IMG/VR virus record: IMGVR_UViG_3300005095_000128
Location: 1 to 64,000 of that record
DNA from: a virus
Length of the DNA: 64,000 nt
Direction: 5' to 3' (one strand)
The translations under genes were made by a program, and so were the position numbers. The notes beneath the pieces are model-generated. The model was given only the letters and a program-made list of their open reading frames with translations. It searched no databases and was not told the DNA's origin. Numbering within the stretch: position 1 is the stretch's first letter; each line of letters begins with the position of its first letter. Of this stretch, positions 18,801 through 26,231 are shown piece by piece.

Positions 18801-20907
18801 TCATGAGGACGATGAAGTCCTGAATCGCCGCCGCGGCACCGTAGAGGCGGAGCCGCTCGAAGAGGTTGATGATGGTCTGCACAGTCGTGCGCGTAATGGC
18901 CGCCATGTTTGCCATCGCGAGCTCATAGCTCGCAATGGTCTTGTGGGTGATCTGGGTAATACCGGCCATTGCACGCCGCAAATCCTGGCCGGTGAGCTCA
19001 ACCACATCGGCGAAGTTGCGAGCCTTGACGGTGGCCTCATCGAGGTCTTTCGGCCAAGCACGGATGGCCACCAAGCCGGCGAGAAGCTCGTCAACGTTGA
19101 GAATCTGGCCAGATGCAATGCGCCGCTTGAACGACTCGCTAAACTGAATCGACGCCTTCAAACCAGCCTTATCGAAGGCATTGATGATCGCGTTCTCGAA
19201 CTCGGCAAAATCCATCGTGGGCTTAAGCTCAAGCCCACGGAGACGATGCGTGGCAATGAGAGCAGCGAGCATCTGCTCTTGGGTAAGCGCGATCTTTTTA
19301 GAAAGCTCCTCAAAAGCCCGCGCCTCACGCTTGCCGAGGATGCGAGCGAGGTCATCCGATGCAAGCGCGAATGCACCGCTCGCCGCAAGAGTCTCGTCGA
19401 TGGCACGCTTGAGTGCGCTAAGTTGCCGCTCCGTAAGCTCGATCTCGCCGTTGATGGCCCGCGTAGCGGTCATCCACAAATCAGCAAGCGTAGCAGCACC
19501 AATGCCTAGCTCGGCAAGTTGACGCTCGATGTCCGGCGGAACTTTGAAGATAACCTCCGGCGCAATCTTCGCACCAAGTTTCTTCGAGAATAGCTTGGCT
19601 GTCTTGACCTCGAAACGCCGGAGGTCGAAGAGAATGCTATCGAGCGAGCTACGGAACTTATTCAGGACCTCACGGTCCTTGTCGAAGGCGGAGAAAAGCG
19701 CAACGCGCTTGAACTCGCGGAGCCTCGCGAGTTGCGTCATGAGCACGCCAACGGCCTCCTCGGCGGCATTGGCGTTGGTCGCAATCAAAACGAGGTTGTT
19801 GGCAAAGGTGGCAAGACCGGGCGCGTTGGCGGCAGCGTGCGCCATGAGCAGGCTACGCGCCATCGCATCAAGCATCTTCCCGGTTTGGTAGCTCGCGAGG
19901 CCGAGCTCGGTGATGATCATGTTGGCCTCGCGGAACGCCCGCACACCGAGCGCAATGGCGCGGATGGTATCGGCCATCGTGCGCTTGACGGTGGTGACAA
20001 AGCGCAAGATGTTCGATACGGTGAGGAAGATCACGCCGCCAAGCAGGGTAGCGATGCTCGCCCAGGTAGCGAACATACCGAGAATCGTCCTAATGGGTCG
20101 CGGCAACGCATTGAGCACGTCGAGCGTCACGCGGATGCTCGTGATGAACGGCGCGAGGCCAGCGGCAACGCCCTTACCAAAATCCTGAATAAAACGACGC
20201 CAGGAGCGGGTGAGCTTCTGAATCTCGCCGCGGAAGCCAGAGAGATATTCCCGCGCGAGACCCACACGGTTCGCCGTGGACTGGATGACCAGGTTGTACA
20301 TTGCCTGGCGCTTCTCGGCCTCGGTGAGCGCGGAAACGCTCTTGTTGAGCGCGTCGGCGTATTGCGCAAAGGCGGTGGATATGTTCTCGGCGATACCAAC
20401 CGAGTTGAGCAGGATCGACCGCTCCTGCAAGAGCGCCGAGGCGCCGGCCTCCATACCGTCGGCAATGTCCTGACCAACGTTCACGGCGGCGTCGGCGAAC
20501 CGCTCAAGAAGTACGGTAGCCTCTTCGATGGCATACCCCTTACGAAGCAAGAGGCCCATCGCGTTGGCCACCTGGTCGGGCAAAATGTCGAACTGATCGG
20601 AGAGACGCTGCACGGCGGCCGTCGCCACGTCCATCGACTCGCCGGAAGTGCGCACCGCCTGCTCGAAGGAGGCGAGCTTCAAGCGAATCACATCGGCCTG
20701 GGTAGCAATGTCGTAGAGGTTTTCCACCCAGTTCCGCCCGGCAACGGACATCTGGAAGCCGAGAACGGTAGCATTCCACAATGCACCCTGGGTCTGCTCG
20801 ATGGCAGCGGTGAACACAGACCACGCATGCTCGAGCGAGCGCATCGACTGCATGAACTGTTGCGCTTCGAGTGCTAGCGCAACGCGAAATACCCGTTGCT
20901 CTGCCAT
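12844..20907 (-). CDS. Tail tape measure protein
   Basis: 2687 residues, by far the longest gene. Tape measure proteins set tail length at about 0.15 nm per residue, so a tail near 0.4 micrometre is predicted. The N-terminal 900 residues are mixed; residues about 860-990 contain strongly hydrophobic segments (IVGWLLALALV, IIGVVIAIIKAG), the part thought to be ejected into the host membrane. The rest is long amphipathic coiled coil rich in Ala, Arg, Glu and Leu. It sits downstream of the tail chaperones and a tail gene, the canonical order. Start follows GGAAGGGGGTGAGTT. Confidence 0.95.
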   Translation of the reverse strand: MAEQRVFRVALALEAQQFMQSMRSLEHAWSVFTAAIEQTQGALWNATVLGFQMSVAGRNWVENLYDIATQADVIRLKLASFEQAVRTSGESMDVATAAVQRLSDQFDILPDQVANAMGLLLRKGYAIEEATVLLERFADAAVNVGQDIADGMEAGASALLQERSILLNSVGIAENISTAFAQYADALNKSVSALTEAEKRQAMYNLVIQSTANRVGLAREYLSGFRGEIQKLTRSWRRFIQDFGKGVAAGLAPFITSIRVTLDVLNALPRPIRTILGMFATWASIATLLGGVIFLTVSNILRFVTTVKRTMADTIRAIALGVRAFREANMIITELGLASYQTGKMLDAMARSLLMAHAAANAPGLATFANNLVLIATNANAAEEAVGVLMTQLARLREFKRVALFSAFDKDREVLNKFRSSLDSILFDLRRFEVKTAKLFSKKLGAKIAPEVIFKVPPDIERQLAELGIGAATLADLWMTATRAINGEIELTERQLSALKRAIDETLAASGAFALASDDLARILGKREARAFEELSKKIALTQEQMLAALIATHRLRGLELKPTMDFAEFENAIINAFDKAGLKASIQFSESFKRRIASGQILNVDELLAGLVAIRAWPKDLDEATVKARNFADVVELTGQDLRRAMAGITQITHKTIASYELAMANMAAITRTTVQTIINLFERLRLYGAAAAIQDFIVLMTPASVTKVLDRAGEAMIARVKRLGTESGTALAYAFFSGLQVLDAMLPRFMRRMRIFQFFGKQSPYRFLTRGADDAAEAALRLADSATLLGRALQRLNKLTYASYGNLSLLGRVAKLGAHGILYLSDVIGFLLRGLLIIVRQVPIVGWLLALALVSEKTRTAIGSLGKSIIGVVIAIIKAGTDIVGALASLVVTVGEATGAFKLFRSVIAGIAFALETLAYGIRIASNKIREWALLARRSLISVKLRFAIVGRKQLEAELKQIDEQLKKIRGEAEANAKRYRQKIIDLFGPQWSKALEDEFNAVVDTFGEFAKKLEDAATGAKVDEAFVEQVEAIRGKVVKILDGMGIDIEQALAKMRQGLSMMEIFPDLDATQLAQVKGMLTLLDQIDSIRQAVSDQTRRGLLSSKQLISVVDGYIAYLEDLIKRMEEAGTRTEDRAQLENFINRLKKTKEALRDTAEELDKFIQKIRDSQASIEIELNFPETRRPFAELEAEIAKLEEQARDQFKGGDLIEALAAIHEYAAKKRLLIERRFQEEFQKLYEDNWARINDIIARGIEDELEKLRYERDNAIRETERRYDEQIKRYGIGTAEAIKLEEQKQAEIAALQALYAKREQQLIEDRLRKERQLFLDHYSEIRRLIDENWQLALDLYRKHLDRMNAVLEAQLNEQRDLLRRQRTLGQITPEEEALRLAQAERDAAKKRIEAELEFQRTRLRVAEESNKAQLDLTIKRLNLQRERELAEIERSVADERRRNRLIAETNRYYDRLIAEERKKSAYELYNLQEELATREIQLRDELAQKEREVEQRRIEQRIATYNRMAEAIAGVARRMAESGDVRDIARAIDYLSVQLVDLMGAGDEAASAMKRLREELDKLEQKLIDIASQSIEAAKQSIEKLGNLTLDFGLDDTARALRDVSQLVSDFGARLGELPGLLGEIANLPEEIRGNAYRAVAPMIDALRNMRSELDALKEQRVVLANLIATGDLPANVADEVRRQIKEIDAAIADALAKYQDYVATTVSEAERAVRSVAAEYAINAEKAKIDLERLRAETEATRRRIGNITLNVDVDLARARLRAAERNLQVILRYADQIADARKREELIAKAQNEVVQRRLELELRLDEARRRALRQAREELDVYEAQLALDMRRRGVYGDLADVVSRLATIDERMNIARQLGDERELVRLERERYDLNRRLEELQLNQAEAISAIALRARGLNAEVADAVARLATLGSRIRIAVDTGDMEQLRSLLDEQKRLLDTISERITGLARDYASMSAFAGRGLGTIVDLFNKLADAIPDMSGFADQALGAIDEWLSSMGDLLAMHERLARVAGRPFDATTRGLEEAQSAVENLNYALASAAQRVQSLDAMRSVARGALKALEQMGEGASEFANQLRIAAQDAERKLGPALEYALGVTRRLADQALQAAERFQEMASASRDAASRAREAIRSILDSRGAFDKLRAYIEQYGRMPLFGAALGITEREYDQVRRVLALTEREFARASQRIRDLIERARAGSLIDPEEAQRAIDTYVRAGRELEDLFGRQYLDVDLLDQLANALDEQGDKLDYEAKKFASIAESAMDYIAEYAARLQRRYGSAVFDVLKSLADPLSAIANAAQAIRQLGNVDARGLRELGEKIGSVFTQAVQAMRDAKQALGDGAASIVQDMTRMLDAFNAFAGGVRSVMKLSTRQIDDFVASFRTALRGLVGAVSDVARDVGSGALRMAADVVAALGKLSEFANGVRQFSEIGRSGISGFGDALRASLAVVVNAFAEFDKRLRESGTSVERVRVAIATLSTLFGAIAQVSRLSSEQIDQFAANMARIGDAIGPLIDAAERATSAIRTLFPERASSALAESVASVASAFANFAAAVEESVARILQAIARLESVQIKAPEVQVQPEATQAARESVAKIEVTNAQAIADAVGAQIAAAISAIKVEPIVNFNGQICESPELDAIAQAVMPQVMDAIRNELKRREALGQIQAAGAAC

Positions 20908-20923
20908 AACTCACCCCCTTCCT

Positions 20924-21511
20924 TTAACGGCGTAAGACAATCCGGCGAGTCTCAGGTTTGTCGTACCGTCTTGCCCACGCATCGAGCACACGGCCGAGGC
21001 GGTTGTAGTAGAGGTAGTTCCCCGTTGCAATGATCGCCGGAATCATGTGCGGCCGTGGCGGCATCTCGTGCCAGCCGTACTTACCAAAGAAGCGCACGAA
21101 GACGCCAGTTTGCGACTTACCCATCGCTTTTGCCACGACCGACGTGATGTCGTCGATGTCCCGGGCATACTGCCCCTGACCAAGCTCAACAACCGATGGA
21201 TACGGGAAGAAAAGCTGACCCATCGTCGGGTCGCGGTTGACCGCCGTATTGTAGAGACCTACGTCGAGGTTCAAGGCTCCACGATATACGCCGTAGGCGT
21301 TGATGCCTTCCATCAACTGGTAAGTGCGGTCGTATACCTTTGGCTGATATACGTCGTAGACCTCGAAGACGAGCCGCGACGCCTCACGCAATGCGTAGTA
21401 ACGCAACTCGGCGGCTAGGTTGCGACCGTACTGGCGGAAGAAGGGGAGTGCCCGCTTAAGCCAGTTGGTCACGTTGTCGCGCACGGTGAGGCCAATCTGG
21501 AAACTCGGCAT
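20924..21511 (-). CDS. Tail protein between chaperones and tape measure
   Basis: 195 residues starting MPSFQIGL. This ATG was chosen because GGAGGGGGC lies just upstream; the open frame continues back through both tRNA genes but that part is not coding. MPPRPHMIPAI near residue 147 resembles the conserved patch of HK97 gp10-type tail-completion proteins, so it may be a tail terminator or connector displaced from its usual place. Function inferred. Confidence 0.6.
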   Translation of the reverse strand: MPSFQIGLTVRDNVTNWLKRALPFFRQYGRNLAAELRYYALREASRLVFEVYDVYQPKVYDRTYQLMEGINAYGVYRGALNLDVGLYNTAVNRDPTMGQLFFPYPSVVELGQGQYARDIDDITSVVAKAMGKSQTGVFVRFFGKYGWHEMPPRPHMIPAIIATGNYLYYNRLGRVLDAWARRYDKPETRRIVLRR

Positions 21512-21528
21512 GCCCCCTCCTTCCTTAT

Positions 21529-21603
21529 TGGCTGGCCGGGCAGGACTCGAACCTGCACCGCCGGGTCCAAAGCCCGATGTGCTGCCGATTACACCACCGG
21601 CCA
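21529..21603 (-). tRNA. trnQ: tRNA-Gln (UUG)
   Basis: A full cloverleaf: acceptor TGGCCGG/CCGGCCA with U1-A72, anticodon loop CTTTGGA, T-arm GCAGGTTCGAGTCCTGC and an encoded 3' GCCA. It decodes CAA. Lies 3 nt from tRNA-Asn, in the gap between two tail genes, so it must be processed from the late tail mRNA. Confidence 0.95.
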
Positions 21604-21606
21604 ATG

Positions 21607-21681
21607 TGGCTGGCCGGGTAGGAGTCGAACCTACGACCAGGCGGTTAACAGCCGCCCGCTCTACCACTGAGCTACCGGCCA
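21607..21681 (-). tRNA. trnN: tRNA-Asn (GUU)
   Basis: A full cloverleaf: acceptor TGGCCGG/CCGGCCA, D-arm TAGCTCAGTGGTAGAGC, anticodon loop CTGTTAA, T-arm GTAGGTTCGACTCCTAC and encoded GCCA. Its acceptor stem is identical to that of the neighbouring tRNA-Gln. The stop codon of the upstream tail chaperone is only 6 nt away. Confidence 0.96.
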
Positions 21682-21687
21682 GCGAAT

Positions 21688-22092
21688 CTAGCTCCCCCCG
21701 CCCATGAGGGCGGAAAGGAAGAACTTCTCCATCTCCTTCGCGAGCTCTTCGCCACTCTTCTTTTGCGGCGTCGAACGCTCGGCCTCATCGACATTCACGC
21801 CAAGCACGCGATAGAGGCGCTTGACGTGCTCCTTGAACCCAACCGGGTCGCTCTTACCGCCGCCACGAATCAGGCGGCCGTGTTCGTCGTAATGTTTGAT
21901 CTCAGCCGAAATCTCGTTGGAGGCCACCCGATCGTTGATCCAGTCGAGCCGGCGGCGAACGTCGTTGCGCACGGCGGCGTACCACAAAGCGGCAGCATCA
22001 GGGATGGGCCAGTTTGCCACCTCGAACGGAGATACGCCATACCGATGCGCCAGGAAATCCACCATGTCCCATGTGGGAATGGGACGAATCAC
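21688..22092 (-). CDS. Second tail assembly chaperone (gpGT-like part)
   Basis: 134 residues from a GTG that has no ribosome site. The frame stays open upstream without a stop, through and beyond the end of the preceding chaperone gene, in the -1 frame relative to it. That is the layout of lambda G/GT, where a small share of ribosomes slips to make a fusion. The upstream overlap would encode a Gly/Ala-rich linker. No textbook slippery heptamer was found. The role is as a chaperone for tape measure and tube assembly. Confidence 0.6.
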   Translation of the reverse strand: MIRPIPTWDMVDFLAHRYGVSPFEVANWPIPDAAALWYAAVRNDVRRRLDWINDRVASNEISAEIKHYDEHGRLIRGGGKSDPVGFKEHVKRLYRVLGVNVDEAERSTPQKKSGEELAKEMEKFFLSALMGGGS

Positions 22093-22136
22093 CTGAAGGA
22101 AGATCTCTAGGGCGCGGCGAATGAATCCGATGAGAT

Positions 22137-22565
22137 CTAGCTCTTCGCCTCCGCCATCCTGGTGATTTGCGGCGCCTCCTGCTCCGGCTCCACCTGCTGC
22201 ACCATCTCGGTTAGCGCCCGAGCCACGTTCGCCACCATCGGCTCGAGGCGCTTCAACAAGTTTGGGACGCCGTTCACCTCATAAACGGCAATGAGCACTT
22301 CCACCAAATCGTCGATGCCGGTGATCTTCTCGGCCTCCTCTTCGCTAGGAACCGACGCCTCGACGATCTGCACCACGGCATCCCACTTGCTCTCAACGAA
22401 GAGCGCGAGCGAGCTTGCCAGCTTGTCGGGTGTGGTTGCAAGCTCCCCAAAGAGCTTCACCAAGTCGGTGACGACGCCGATGAGCAGCTTCTGATCCTTG
22501 AGCTTGAGCGCATTGATGGTAACCGAGTTGCCGGAAGGAAGCTGAACCGCCTTGGAACGAGCCAC
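22137..22565 (-). CDS. Tail assembly chaperone (gpG-like)
   Basis: 142 residues, mostly helical and acidic, lying between major tail protein and the second chaperone frame, the usual place of gpG-type proteins. It coats the hydrophobic tape measure protein before tube assembly. Assigned by gene order and size more than by sequence. Confidence 0.65.
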   Translation of the reverse strand: MARSKAVQLPSGNSVTINALKLKDQKLLIGVVTDLVKLFGELATTPDKLASSLALFVESKWDAVVQIVEASVPSEEEAEKITGIDDLVEVLIAVYEVNGVPNLLKRLEPMVANVARALTEMVQQVEPEQEAPQITRMAEAKS

Positions 22566-22611
22566 TATCTCACCTCTCCTTTGCTATACATGCATGCACA
22601 AACAACAAAAG

Positions 22612-22643
22612 GCGGGGGTATGGAATCAAATCCATACCCCCGC
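22612..22643 (-). terminator. Terminator after the major tail protein gene
   Basis: Perfect 12-bp stem (22612-22623 with 22632-22643), 8-nt loop, then CTTTTGTTGTTTG on the minus strand. Such partial terminators keep the abundant tail tube mRNA above that of downstream genes. Confidence 0.85.
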
Positions 22644-22673
22644 AATGAAGATAAAGACTAAGCGCCTAGGCTA

Positions 22674-23510
22674 CTAGAGCGTGATGTCGTAGCGGATGTA
22701 GCCGAACGGCGCGGGCCGCGGAGTACCGCCCACGTTGACGGTCGCGTTCTTGTCGTAGAGCGCCTCGAAGTTGAACTCGAACTGGGACACCTCGGTGACG
22801 TTGAAGTTCGCGGTGCCGGTGGGCTTGAGCGACCCGATGGTGTGGAAGTACTGCCAGTTCTTGCCGACGGGGCCAGCCCGGAAGGTGACCCGCACGCGAC
22901 CCTCGATCGCATCCGCAGTGAGCGGAGTGATCACGGTCGAGTCACCCTCGGTGTAGGAGTAGTCCACGAGAACGGTCGCACCCGCCGGGATCGCGCCGTC
23001 GGGGTCGCGGAACAGGTAGGGCTTACCATCCGGCCCGATGACGATCTCGTAGTCGGTACCAGCGGTGTAGGTGGTGGTACCAGTGCTGTCGGTTACCACC
23101 GGCGCCGGGGTGGCAAGCGGAACGTTCTGCAGCGGAGCAAGGTTGTTGGTCCCGAAGGTAGTGCTCTCGTCAACCACGCTCTGGGTGGTCCCGCTCTCAT
23201 GGTAGCCGGAGCCCATGAAGAGCACCGACATGTTGAAAGGATGAGCCTCATCCACCGTAAAAGTAAAGCTAAGCGCCTTGGAAATCACCACGCTCAGGTC
23301 CTTCACCTGAGTTCCGGGGCGCGGGTCGTAGTGGTCGTAGGTCTCGAGGTTCACGTTGGGCGTGAACCCGGTGATCGGACCCAGGTTCACCCACACCCCC
23401 GAGTACGACCCACCAATCTTGGGGTCGATCTCGAAGGTGATACCACCCATCGCATAGTACTCGACCCCGTTCTTCCCAAGGTCAACAGTAGGGAAGGTGT
23501 AGTCTGCCAT
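22674..23510 (-). CDS. Major tail tube protein
   Basis: 278 residues, strand-rich, with the GGITFEIDP N-terminal strand and a central Ig-like region (residues about 150-205, VLVDYSYTEGDSTVITPL). It is followed by a terminator, as expected for an abundant structural product. Lies between neck genes and tail chaperones. Forms stacked hexamers around the tape measure. Ribosome site GGAGGTAAGAG. Confidence 0.8.
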   Translation of the reverse strand: MADYTFPTVDLGKNGVEYYAMGGITFEIDPKIGGSYSGVWVNLGPITGFTPNVNLETYDHYDPRPGTQVKDLSVVISKALSFTFTVDEAHPFNMSVLFMGSGYHESGTTQSVVDESTTFGTNNLAPLQNVPLATPAPVVTDSTGTTTYTAGTDYEIVIGPDGKPYLFRDPDGAIPAGATVLVDYSYTEGDSTVITPLTADAIEGRVRVTFRAGPVGKNWQYFHTIGSLKPTGTANFNVTEVSQFEFNFEALYDKNATVNVGGTPRPAPFGYIRYDITL

Positions 23511-23522
23511 CTCTTACCTCCT

Positions 23523-23954
23523 TCAAACTTCGGTCACTACCGTCTCTAGGTAGACCTGCCAGATGTAAACGCCATCGCCAACGACCAGGCCGCCACCAAG
23601 CTCGGCCGCAATCACCGGTTCCCCCGGCCGCACGCGCTCGACAGCATTGATCACCGCCGACATGAGCCGCTCGGAGTACTCGTAAGCATCCACCGGCTCA
23701 CCGTCGATCGCGTACTCGTCGCCGAACGGAACGACTACCTCGGCGACGAGCCGCACGCGCCACCGCTTGAAGCCATCCTTCACGTGGCTTTGCGGGTAAT
23801 AGAAGATATGCGGCCCAAGGGACGTGCGATCCTGGAACGAATAAAGCCGGTTGATGGGGATGACGCCGCCAGTCGCGAGCGCCTGCACGGTGACATCGCT
23901 AGAAATGAGCTCGTAAACGCGACGCCTAGCCTCGCGTAAAGTCCACCCGCTCAC
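23523..23954 (-). CDS. Tail terminator / neck protein
   Basis: 143 residues. Position after the head-closure gene and before the tube gene, plus the mixed alpha/beta pattern (RVYELISSDVTVQALA; RWRVRLVAEVVVPF), fit the gpU-like ring that caps the tail and joins it to the head. Overlaps the upstream gene by 4 nt. Confidence 0.65.
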   Translation of the reverse strand: MSGWTLREARRRVYELISSDVTVQALATGGVIPINRLYSFQDRTSLGPHIFYYPQSHVKDGFKRWRVRLVAEVVVPFGDEYAIDGEPVDAYEYSERLMSAVINAVERVRPGEPVIAAELGGGLVVGDGVYIWQVYLETVVTEV

Positions 23955-24316
23955 GTTTCCACCACCAGGAGCTCCTCGTGCGACGGGTAGCGTAGCACAT
24001 TGCGCACGGCATACCGCTTGCCATCAGCATCGACAAAGAGCTCATCGACGCCAAAGCCAACCGGGTCCGTCGCCACAATGTGTACGCGCCCACCATTTTG
24101 ACGCACGAAATCCTCGAAGCCGGCAACCGCCGAATCACGATACAGACTCGGCTGCCACATGATGTAGCGGATCGTCTGCTCGATCTCGCGTCCCGGGCGT
24201 GGGGATCCCGTCTCCGGGTCAACCGTGGCCACGGTGCGGTACACCCGCTTACCGATCAAACCACGGTTCGCGAGGAGGGAGCGGATCCCCGCCCCTAACC
24301 CCAGCAACGGCATCAC
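23951..24316 (-). CDS. Head closure / stopper protein
   Basis: 121 residues; small beta-barrel-like pattern with a loop rich in Gly and Asp. Third in the connector series after the adaptor gene, with which it overlaps by 68 nt. Assigned by size and order. Confidence 0.6.
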   Translation of the reverse strand: MMPLLGLGAGIRSLLANRGLIGKRVYRTVATVDPETGSPRPGREIEQTIRYIMWQPSLYRDSAVAGFEDFVRQNGGRVHIVATDPVGFGVDELFVDADGKRYAVRNVLRYPSHEELLVVET

Positions 24317-24713
24317 CCCCTAGCCAGTCGAAGCCGGCCTGAGATAGATAGCGGATCGCATTGCTCAAGTAGCGATTCGCGGTTGCAGCAGCCGCTTGCG
24401 GATCACGCGCAATCTCGAGCGAGCCGGCACGCTCCCGCACGGCATCGCTTGCCCGCTTGGCCATCTCGAGGTCGTAGCGCACGAGCCAGTACTCGGCCCA
24501 CCGTAAGTTGCGCTGGTCCTCGGTGGCTGTATCGGTAGCGAGCGCACTCACCGCGTCACGGTACGTCGACTCTGGTACCGACTTGCGAAGCGTGAGGTAG
24601 GCTCGCTCAATAGCATCGCGAATGGCGTCACGTAGACCGTTCTCGTCCTTAGCGCCGAACTGGTCTGGCGTATACAGGCCGATGTAGTCGTCGACGCTCG
24701 TGAGGTATTGCAT
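24249..24713 (-). CDS. Head-tail adaptor (connector) protein
   Basis: 154 residues, almost entirely helical (LRDAIRDAIERAYLTLRK; WAEYWLVRYDLEMAKRA), as gp15/gp6-type adaptors that dock under the portal. The C-terminal tail is Gly/Pro rich. Its 3' end overlaps the stopper gene in another frame. Confidence 0.65.
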   Translation of the reverse strand: MQYLTSVDDYIGLYTPDQFGAKDENGLRDAIRDAIERAYLTLRKSVPESTYRDAVSALATDTATEDQRNLRWAEYWLVRYDLEMAKRASDAVRERAGSLEIARDPQAAAATANRYLSNAIRYLSQAGFDWLGGDAVAGVRGGDPLPPREPWFDR

Positions 24714-24715
24714 CG

Positions 24716-25078
24716 CTACTCCTCGTCAGAGGAAGCAAACGCCTCGCGAATCTGCTTTAACTTGGCGGGGCCAATCCCCTCCAGCGCGAGAAGCTCGTCG
24801 TCATCGGCGGCCTTCACCTCTTCCGGGGTGTAGCCGAACTTGACGAGCGTCTCCACGATGTCGGCCCGGAGATCTTTGGGCCACTTGGCACTCTTGCGCT
24901 TCTCTACGGCCTTCTCTTCTACCTCAACGATCTGCCCGGTAGACAGCCAACGCATGACGTACTGGGTGAGCTCCACCTCGACCGGCTCGGTGCCAATCAT
25001 GACGCCAGACGCCGGATCGGTGAAGGCTCCACCGTACCTAGCAATCTTGTCGTTGACGCGCACCTTGATCTTGGGCAC
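24716..25078 (-). CDS. Head protein with C-terminal helix-hairpin-helix
   Basis: 120 residues: an N-terminal strand-rich part and a C-terminal LEGIGPAKLKQI helix-hairpin-helix motif (about residues 98-112), a non-specific DNA-binding element. It lies between major capsid and connector genes; similar small proteins occur there in siphophages. Role unclear: connector accessory or DNA contact. Confidence 0.55.
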   Translation of the reverse strand: MPKIKVRVNDKIARYGGAFTDPASGVMIGTEPVEVELTQYVMRWLSTGQIVEVEEKAVEKRKSAKWPKDLRADIVETLVKFGYTPEEVKAADDDELLALEGIGPAKLKQIREAFASSDEE

Positions 25079-25100
25079 GCTATCCCCTCCTATAAGGGAT

Positions 25101-25124
25101 GGGGCCGGGCAAATGCCCGGCCCC
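25101..25124 (-). terminator. Hairpin after the major capsid gene
   Basis: Perfect 10-bp stem with a 4-nt loop, but no U-tract on the minus strand. More likely an mRNA 3' stabiliser or weak terminator for the abundant capsid message. Confidence 0.5.
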
Positions 25125-25132
25125 AGGCTTCA

Positions 25133-26203
25133 TTACACCAGAGTGATGGTGCGCGAAGCGCCGGTGAAGAGTTTGGCGTAGCCAACCACCTCGGAGAAAG
25201 CGATGACGTTGAACTGCTGGGTAATGAGCCGCTCGGTCTCGACGAGCTCGGAGCCCTCCTCGTAGACCTCCTCAAGGGCGTACCGCTTGTCGACGGCGAG
25301 CACCTTGTTCGCGATCTCCGGGGTGGACTCGACGAACCGGAGCTCCTTGCCGAGGGGCATCGGCCACTGGCCAGTATCCCGGAAGTTCGCACCGGTGGCG
25401 GTGGAGTCCTTGGCGGTGAAGATGTCGAGCTTGAGGATATCGCGCACGACGGTGCCCTTGTCGCCCACGAGCACGTTGGGCTCGAAGCCCTGAGTGAAGT
25501 CAACCACGAGGTCGACGAGGTGCTCGAAGGCAAGCGGGGCAGTCACGTTCCGGTTGGGCGCCGGGTTCGCGTTGCCGTCACCGTTAATGAGGGTGGCAAC
25601 CGCCCGACGCACCTTGGCCCGGCGGGTATCAAGCGCAATCTTCCGCACGAAGGTGGCCAGGTGGTCGAGCCGCGACCGGCGCACCGCCTCGTAGCTCATC
25701 TTAAGCTGAGCGCCGTACTTGTAGAGGCTGATCGCCTGCTCGTGCCGCTGCACGATCACCGCGGGGAGCTCGGCGCCCTCGGAAACCTCGAGGAGCTCCA
25801 CCGACTGGTCCTCGTCGATGTACTCACCCCGGTAGGCGCCGGAATTGATCCCCACGCGGGAAGCGATGATGTCCTGGATCTTGAGCTCGTTCGCCCCCTC
25901 CTGCTCGGCGAACCGGAACTCACGCACCAGGAACTCGGGGAAGAGCACCCGCGCGTTGGGGTCGTAGAAGAAGGCATCACCGGTGGACGCCTTCTCACCC
26001 CGCACCCGGATGCCGAACTGCATCAGCGCCTGCTCGAAGGCATCGAGCTCCTTGAGCTCGGGGTTGTACCACTCAAAGAGGTGCCCTTCGCCCTTGGAGG
26101 CGGTCTTCGCCTTCCAATCGAGCCACTCGCTGAAGGTCATCCCGGCCTTGGCGGCCTCCTGATACATGCCAATTTCAAACTTGGGCTTGACGTTCTTGCT
26201 CAT
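25133..26203 (-). CDS. Major capsid protein
   Basis: 356 residues, HK97-fold type by gene order (after protease/scaffold and decoration genes, before connectors). Recognisable parts are the acidic E-loop region (YIDEDQSVELLEVSEGAELP), a long spine helix (LDHLATFVRKIALDTRRAK) and the closing P-domain strand (QQFNVIAFSEVVGYAKLF). Strong site GGAGGTACAAC before the ATG. No N-terminal cleaved delta domain is obvious, fitting a separate scaffold. Confidence 0.88.
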   Translation of the reverse strand: MSKNVKPKFEIGMYQEAAKAGMTFSEWLDWKAKTASKGEGHLFEWYNPELKELDAFEQALMQFGIRVRGEKASTGDAFFYDPNARVLFPEFLVREFRFAEQEGANELKIQDIIASRVGINSGAYRGEYIDEDQSVELLEVSEGAELPAVIVQRHEQAISLYKYGAQLKMSYEAVRRSRLDHLATFVRKIALDTRRAKVRRAVATLINGDGNANPAPNRNVTAPLAFEHLVDLVVDFTQGFEPNVLVGDKGTVVRDILKLDIFTAKDSTATGANFRDTGQWPMPLGKELRFVESTPEIANKVLAVDKRYALEEVYEEGSELVETERLITQQFNVIAFSEVVGYAKLFTGASRTITLV

Positions 26204-26231
26204 GTTGTACCTCCAATCACATTCGCGCTAG

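Noticed and set aside
21511-21667. 52-residue N-terminal extension of the 195-aa tail gene
   Set aside because: It runs through both tRNA genes; a strong ribosome site marks the internal start.
22092-22200. Canonical X-XXY-YYZ slippery heptamer
   Set aside because: Scanned the overlap by eye; no site with the required base identities in the right frame.
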